Assembly (NCBI GenBank): GCA_963725215.1
Contig: CAVRXQ010000006.1
Coordinates: 186,001-250,000, forward strand
Length of the DNA: 64,000 bases
Origin: CAVRXQ01 sp963725215
GTDB taxonomy: Bacteria; Actinomycetota; Acidimicrobiia; Acidimicrobiales; Bog-793
Reading direction: 5' to 3'
Position 1 is the stretch's first letter, and the number at the start of each line of letters is the position of its first letter. The position numbers and the translations under genes are program-made. Of this stretch, positions 59,505 to 64,000 are shown piece after piece. The notes below the pieces were generated by a model. That model had not been told where the DNA came from. It was given only the letters and a program-made list of their open reading frames with translations, and searched no databases.

Positions 59505-60431
59505 CTACCAGGGCTTCGAAGAGGCGCGGGCTCGCCGGGAAGGCGTCTTGCGGGCGCCCTCGGGAAGCGACCAGGCCCGGCGCCACGGCGAAGCCTCAGG
59601 ACCGCGAAAAGGAGGCGTCCGTCCCTCCGCGGCCCGGCGGCGCGCCGACCACCAATCCGACTCCGCCTCGTCGGCGAGCACCGCGACGGCCTCTTCGATG
59701 CGGGCCGCGAATCTCCGTGCGTCCTCGTCGCGCCCCGACGGTCCGCCTTCCATGGGCCAGAGCGGGTCGCCGAAGCGCACCTCGACCTCGTGGCGGTGGA
59801 TCGCGCTACGACCTTTTGGCAATACGGGGCGAACGCCGCGCAAGTGGACCGGGATGACGGGGGCGCCGGAGCGTTTCGCGAGGTACGCGGCGCCACCTCG
59901 GAACTCCTGACCCCAGCCGTCGGGGGATCGGCCCCCTTCGGGAAAGATCACCAGGCTCCATCCATCGCCGATCAGCTCAGCGGCGAGATCGGCGGACTTT
60001 CTGTTGAGCTTCGTCCGCTCCATCGGGATTGTCCCGAGCGCGAGCGACCAGAGCGCTGCCTTCCACGGTCGGTCGAAGAAGTAGTCGGCCGCCGCGGCGA
60101 CGACTGTGCGGTGGCGAATGCGTTCCGGCAGCGCCGCAATGACGACCGAAGTGTCGAGGTGACTCGAGTGGTTGGCGGCGAAGATGATCGGGCCGCCGAT
60201 CGGATCGAGATGCTCGCGGCCGTAGATCGTCGGGGAGGCGAGTGCGGCGACGACGGGTCGGGTCACCCCTTCGACGAGGACGCGACGCGCGGCCTTCGCC
60301 CAGGGCGCTCGCGCCCACGACGTGTCGTAGTCGACACCCAGATTGCGGGGCTCGATCGAGCGGGGAAGGGTGCCCGGCCACGTCGGCGCGCGAACGACGT
60401 CTTCGATCGCCTTCGGAAGTCGCAGGTTCAC
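59505..60431 (-). CDS. PlsC-like 1-acylglycerol-3-phosphate acyltransferase
   Basis: 308 residues. Acyltransferase motif I NHSSHLD (HX4D), GTIPMERTKLNRKSA, motif III FPEGGRSPDG (usually FPEGTRS), and VIPVHLRGV. Adds an acyl chain to lysophosphatidate or a similar acceptor. The C-terminal 70 residues are basic and extra. GTG 60431 overlaps the LarA-like stop; last gene of a HAD-MDR-LarA-PlsC operon. Confidence 0.87.
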   Translation of the reverse strand: MNLRLPKAIEDVVRAPTWPGTLPRSIEPRNLGVDYDTSWARAPWAKAARRVLVEGVTRPVVAALASPTIYGREHLDPIGGPIIFAANHSSHLDTSVVIAALPERIRHRTVVAAAADYFFDRPWKAALWSLALGTIPMERTKLNRKSADLAAELIGDGWSLVIFPEGGRSPDGWGQEFRGGAAYLAKRSGAPVIPVHLRGVRPVLPKGRSAIHRHEVEVRFGDPLWPMEGGPSGRDEDARRFAARIEEAVAVLADEAESDWWSARRRAAEGRTPPFRGPEASPWRRAWSLPEGARKTPSRRARASSKPW

Positions 60432-62017
60432 GTCACGTCGGCCATGACGATCGGGGGCATGTGGACGTGCGTGATCGTCGGGTCGCGGCCGACGACGTCC
60501 TCGGCCATCTCGAGCGCGTCCTGAAGCGAGGTGGCGGGTTTGAAGCCCATGCGCCGCACCGCTGCGCGGTCGCCCCCGACGATGATCACCGCGCCCAGGT
60601 GCTCGAGCGCGTGGGCGCACCAGTACCACATGTAGAAGGGATGGACCCCGTGGTAGGCGTAGGACGTGCGATAGAGGTGGATGTACCACGGGTCGGTCGC
60701 GAAGGCCTGTTCGTAGCGCTTTTCGACCTCGACGGGATCGGTCGTGTCCGACAGCACTTGCTCGAAGAAGTCGATGTAGCTCGGGTGGTGGACGGGGTGG
60801 AACGCCCACGGCGTCGGGTGGCTCATGATGCAGACGCCGCCCTCTCGCACGAGCGGGCGCCCGCGGTACAAGTTGAAAAAGTACCCGAGGCCCAGGCACG
60901 CGACGAGGATCGGGTTCATGATCGAGTTCACGTTGTACGGGCAGATGTACGGGAGGCCCATCGTCAAGATGTCCGTCTGTCCCTCGACGGGGACGAGCTG
61001 CTGGCGAAAAACGTTCGACAGCGTCTGGTCGTGCACCGCCTCCACCTCTCCCGCTTGCACCGACGTCATCTGGTGCGGAGAGAGGATCGACTGGAAGATC
61101 TGACGCGCGAGGCGCGGCGGCACCTTCTCAAGTGACGAGCGCGTCGCGTGGAACGCCGCGCGATCGACAACAGACCATTCCCACTCCCGCTTTTGCAGGA
61201 ATCCGAACTGCGAGGGAAACGTGTCGAGGTTGAGCGTCGTCTCGATCTGGAACAACTTGACGCCGGCGTCTTTGATCAACTTGCCCATGCGCCAGTTCGA
61301 CGTGTGGAGCTCAGAATTGTGCCGGTCCATGAACGACCGGCTGTGCTGCATCGTCACCGCGTTGTGATGGTGGCGGATGCTGCGATAACTCGCGAGGCCG
61401 GTCGCCACCGACTTATGGCCACCGTCCATCGGGACGAGGTTGATGTTCACGTAGACGAGCAGGTCGCTCTCGGCGGCGCGTCTGTTGATTTCGACGTCCT
61501 CGCCCTCTTCTGTCATGCCGAGATGGACGAGCCCGTCGGGGTCCTCCGCGTCGTGTTGGAGCAACAAACCGTGCGGTGCGAACGCGTCGAAGATGCGCGC
61601 GCCGAGGGCATGGCGCAACTCGTCGTCGGTCATCCTCCTGTGCAACGCCAACGCGGCGATGAGGACGACGTCGTCGACACCCTTCAGCGCTGCCTCGTCC
61701 AGCACCGCCTCGATCACACGTTGGCGGATGTCCGGTGCGCGCATCGGCGGTAGAGGCAACGAGATGTCGTCGAAGGCGATCGTGAGGCGCATGCCGGCGA
61801 ACAGCAGCTCAGATAGCGGCTTCGAGTCTCCCAAGGGATTCCTGAGCGCGTTCGTGATCGCGGCGTCGGGATCAGAAAGCGACGCGAGCGGCTCGTGGGG
61901 GTAGATGACCCGCGCCCCTTCGGGGAGCTGCTCGAAACGAAACCCCTCGCCGTGCCAGAAAAGCGTCGGGGGAGTCGAGCGGTCGACCTCGAGCACGAAT
62001 CCCGGCCTCGGGCTCAC
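60428..62017 (-). CDS. LarA-like nickel-pincer racemase superfamily protein
   Basis: 529 residues, lactate-racemase (DUF2088) superfamily. FDDISLPLPPMRAPDIRQRVIEAVL is the LarA N-terminal signature; ALALHRRMTDDELRHALG holds the conserved His, and DGGHKSVATGLASYRSIRHHHN the lysine that would carry the pincer cofactor and a downstream His. The His ten residues before that lysine in LarA is not seen (Ile here), so it is not classic lactate racemase. No larB/C/E cofactor genes are in view. Both ends overlap neighbours (GTG in the previous stop). Confidence 0.8.
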   Translation of the reverse strand: MSPRPGFVLEVDRSTPPTLFWHGEGFRFEQLPEGARVIYPHEPLASLSDPDAAITNALRNPLGDSKPLSELLFAGMRLTIAFDDISLPLPPMRAPDIRQRVIEAVLDEAALKGVDDVVLIAALALHRRMTDDELRHALGARIFDAFAPHGLLLQHDAEDPDGLVHLGMTEEGEDVEINRRAAESDLLVYVNINLVPMDGGHKSVATGLASYRSIRHHHNAVTMQHSRSFMDRHNSELHTSNWRMGKLIKDAGVKLFQIETTLNLDTFPSQFGFLQKREWEWSVVDRAAFHATRSSLEKVPPRLARQIFQSILSPHQMTSVQAGEVEAVHDQTLSNVFRQQLVPVEGQTDILTMGLPYICPYNVNSIMNPILVACLGLGYFFNLYRGRPLVREGGVCIMSHPTPWAFHPVHHPSYIDFFEQVLSDTTDPVEVEKRYEQAFATDPWYIHLYRTSYAYHGVHPFYMWYWCAHALEHLGAVIIVGGDRAAVRRMGFKPATSLQDALEMAEDVVGRDPTITHVHMPPIVMADVT

Positions 62018-63294
62018 GCGCTCGCCTCCACGGGTCCTCCTCGGTCGGCTCTTGCCGCAGCGGTCTCGGTCGCGGCGAAGCGCCGCCACTCCGGCTCGGC
62101 CCGGCGAAGGTCGAACACGATCTTCACGGAGCCGCGTCGACCGGCGTTCGCAGCGTGGCGAACCGCCTCTTCGTATCGGTCCAAAGGGTAGCGGGCCGAT
62201 ACGAGCCGACCGAGTTTCGCCGATCGCACGAGTTCCATCGCCAGCGAGAACGTGGAACGTGCTCCTGATGGCAGCTCCTCTGTGCCGTAGGCGTACGTGC
62301 CGACGAGCGAGATCTCGCGCTGCCAAAGCGGCGCAAGATCGACGCGCACAATGCCGGGCATTCCGACGAGCACGACACGACCGCCGGGCCGGACGACCTC
62401 GAGCGCCTGGGAGATCGAGGGCGCAGTGCCCACGCAGTCGTAGACGACGTCGGCGCCTCCTGCCAGGCGTTCGATCGCCCCGGCGTCTGAGGAGAGTGCC
62501 AGCGAGCCGGTGACCCGCCGCACGCTTCGGCCGAGTTCGGACGGCTTCACGACGACGTCCGCGCCAAGCTCTGACGCCAAGCGGCGCTGGACCTGATGTT
62601 TCGCCGCGCAAATCACGACCGATGGGAGGGAGAACTGGCGGATCGCGGCCAGGCTCGAAAGTCCGAGGGTTCCCGCCCCGATGATCGCCACTCGCTCTCC
62701 GGGCACGATCGCGCCGACGAGGGCCGCGTGGATCGCGCACGCCGTCGGTTCGATCATCACCGCCTCGTCGTCGGTCATCTCCTCGGGGACGCGATGCAGT
62801 TGGGCCTCGTGCGCGACGAGTTCCTCGGACCACCCCCCGCCGGTGTCCGCGCAGTAGCCGGTCTGCAACCCGGGACGGAGGTGACCGAACGCGACGCGTT
62901 CGCAGGAGCCGGTGCGTCCTTCCGCACACGACTCGCACATCGGCTCGATCCCGCGCACGACGCAGGAGAGAACTGGCTCGACCACCACACGCGTTCCGGC
63001 GTCATCGCCGTCAGATAACAAGGCCACGATCTCGTGGCCGGGGACGAAGGGAAAGCTCACGAGGTCCTCGAAATAGCGCGAGCTCTCGCCGTCGAGCGTC
63101 GAGAGGTCCGAACCACAGATCCCCGCGAGCAAAGGCGTGATCCGGCGCCACTGCGCCCCGGGGAGCGCGGGAGGTTCGACCTCGCCGAGCCGCAGCGGCC
63201 CGATTCCGATACCCGAGCCCGAACCTGTCACCAACGACGCCGCGCGCGCGGCGGCGAAGCGATGGGGGAGTCGCTCCAACAACAAAGCCTTCAT
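62014..63294 (-). CDS. Zinc-dependent MDR alcohol dehydrogenase
   Basis: 426 residues. Catalytic zinc site CGSDLSTLDGE and PGHEIV; structural-zinc-like cysteine group in CVVRGIEPMCESCAEGRTGSCE; NAD(P) site AIIGAGTLGLSSLAAIRQF; GGRVVLVGMPG. The N-terminus is longer than typical (about 40 extra residues, MKALLLERLPHRFAAAR). Oxidises or reduces an unknown alcohol. ATGA overlap with the HAD gene and GTGA with the LarA-like gene make a coupled chain. Confidence 0.88.
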   Translation of the reverse strand: MKALLLERLPHRFAAARAASLVTGSGSGIGIGPLRLGEVEPPALPGAQWRRITPLLAGICGSDLSTLDGESSRYFEDLVSFPFVPGHEIVALLSDGDDAGTRVVVEPVLSCVVRGIEPMCESCAEGRTGSCERVAFGHLRPGLQTGYCADTGGGWSEELVAHEAQLHRVPEEMTDDEAVMIEPTACAIHAALVGAIVPGERVAIIGAGTLGLSSLAAIRQFSLPSVVICAAKHQVQRRLASELGADVVVKPSELGRSVRRVTGSLALSSDAGAIERLAGGADVVYDCVGTAPSISQALEVVRPGGRVVLVGMPGIVRVDLAPLWQREISLVGTYAYGTEELPSGARSTFSLAMELVRSAKLGRLVSARYPLDRYEEAVRHAANAGRRGSVKIVFDLRRAEPEWRRFAATETAAARADRGGPVEASA

Positions 63295-64000
63295 GAAGTG
63301 GCCTCCGACGCCGGTTCGGCCCAATCGTCCGACAACGCCCGCGGAGCAGGAGTACGCGGGCCGCGACGGCGCGTGGCGATCGCGAGCGGCACCCACGGAC
63401 CGCCCTTCGTGCGGCTCCACTCTTCGATCGGCCAGCCGCGCCGGCGTGCGATCGCAGCAAGCTTCGGCTCTGGGTTCACCGCGACGGGAATGCCTGCTGC
63501 TTCGAGCATCGGCAGGTCGCTCGTCGAATCCGCGTACGCGATCGTGCGCTCGAGGTCGAGACCGAGGGATTCCGCCCACTCGCCGAGCAATAGAGCGCGG
63601 GCTTCGCCTGTTGGAGGGGTCGAGACCATCTCGCCGGTGAACACCCCGTCCTCTTCGCCCAAGGTCGCGCAGACGACGTCGTCGAACAAGGGACGCAACG
63701 GCGCGATGACGAAGTCGAGCGCGCCGGTGATGAGCAAGGTGCGGTGCCCGAGGGCTCGATGGGCACGCACGCGCTCGATCGCGCCGGGAAAGCCCCGAGT
63801 CAACAGCAGGTCGCTGAACAGCTCCCAAGCGTCTTCGCGCACGCGCCGGACGGGCGCGCCTTCGTAACGTCGGTAGAAGAAGCGGAGGAAGTCGCCGCGG
63901 TCGCGCCGGTCGATCGCTAAGAGGCCCGGCCCTTGGAGCGCCAGCTCGGCGGCGACCTGGACGCGTCGCAGCGGGGGGAGGTGGCGCGTCGCCAGCCAGG
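63291..64000 (-). CDS. HAD-IB family phosphatase (SerB-like), N-terminus beyond window
   Basis: The frame is open to the window end, so only about 236 C-terminal residues are seen. FLRFFYRRYEGAPV, LLITGALDFVIAPL (motif II Thr), DLERTIAYADSTSDLPMLEAAGIPVAVNPEP (motif III Lys-Asp region: ADSxSDLPML) identify a SerB/HAD-IB phosphatase. The nucleophile DxDxT lies outside. First gene seen of the overlapping operon. It may dephosphorylate a phosphoserine-like or glycerol-phosphate-type substrate. Confidence 0.87.
   Translation of the reverse strand, partial: WLATRHLPPLRRVQVAAELALQGPGLLAIDRRDRGDFLRFFYRRYEGAPVRRVREDAWELFSDLLLTRGFPGAIERVRAHRALGHRTLLITGALDFVIAPLRPLFDDVVCATLGEEDGVFTGEMVSTPPTGEARALLLGEWAESLGLDLERTIAYADSTSDLPMLEAAGIPVAVNPEPKLAAIARRRGWPIEEWSRTKGGPWVPLAIATRRRGPRTPAPRALSDDWAEPASEATS

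Noticed and set aside
60242..61753. Long plus-strand frames opposite the LarA-like and PlsC-like genes
   Set aside because: Antisense shadows; the minus strand carries recognised proteins with coupled starts.

Overview
The window is GC-rich bacterial chromosome, with many GTG/TTG starts and stop/start overlaps of 4 bp. It most likely comes from an actinobacterium (Actinomycetota). Pointers are the gene order rimO-pgsA-cinA-recA, a perfect Gram-positive/actinobacterial SOS box (CGAACATACGTTCG) upstream of recA, an actinobacterial-style MobF relaxase and secreted proteins of the PF03640 type. An Acidimicrobiia-like lineage would fit, but class level is inference. No rRNA or CRISPR array was seen.

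Layout. 1-8.6 kb: end of a tryptophanase gene, converging on a minus-strand operon that encodes a complete LIV-type ABC importer (livK-H-M-G-F) followed by kynureninase; then a chromate transporter. 8.7-11.5 kb: an MFS exporter and a flavin disulfide oxidoreductase. 11.8-15.5 kb: a split osmoprotectant ABC transporter (binding protein and two permeases on +, ATPase on -). 15.5-18.7 kb: stand-alone riboflavin kinase, secreted beta-propeller, YbaK-type deacylase, membrane desaturase. 18.8-19.7 kb: tRNA-Lys, tRNA-His, a decayed VOC gene and tRNA-Arg(TCT).

19.7-28.4 kb is an integrated mobile element of about 8.6 kb. A 44-bp piece of tRNA-Arg (anticodon loop to 3' end) is repeated exactly at its far end (19685-19728 and 28313-28356). 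Each end also carries a tandem pair of 11-bp repeats that look like integrase arm sites. Inside are a tyrosine integrase, an excisionase, an IS110 insertion, a lipoprotein, a large MobF relaxase-helicase whose start codon lies in a 17-bp inverted repeat, a degenerate tRNA-Arg-like sequence, and an AT-rich secreted-protein gene frameshifted by a 14-bp tandem duplication. With no coupling protein or type IV secretion genes, it is best called an integrative mobilizable element. An IS30 copy and an IS481-like relic sit just outside it.

29.9-36.5 kb holds one-carbon genes: NAD-dependent formate dehydrogenase (a fused NuoE/NuoF-type subunit plus the molybdopterin subunit) and formate-tetrahydrofolate ligase. 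36.5-39.8 kb: quinone oxidoreductase, ClC channel and a divergent TetR regulator with a palindromic operator. 39.9-44 kb: a gnd-pgi-zwf operon for glucose-6-phosphate oxidation, with pgi frameshifted. 44-51.5 kb: two secreted proteins, a UvrD-like helicase, and a hydrolase / membrane-anchored Mur ligase / D-Ala-D-Ala ligase / PH-domain run. 51.6-57.7 kb: a TnpB relic, rimO (two frameshifts), pgsA, cinA, a DUF3089 relic, recA and a DsbA-like protein. 57.8-64 kb: a frameshifted GNAT, a LysR regulator, and a tightly overlapping minus-strand operon of HAD phosphatase, zinc MDR dehydrogenase, LarA-like protein and PlsC-like acyltransferase.

Several housekeeping genes (pgi, rimO twice, the GNAT) carry single-base frame changes, so residual indel errors in the sequence should be considered alongside real pseudogenes.
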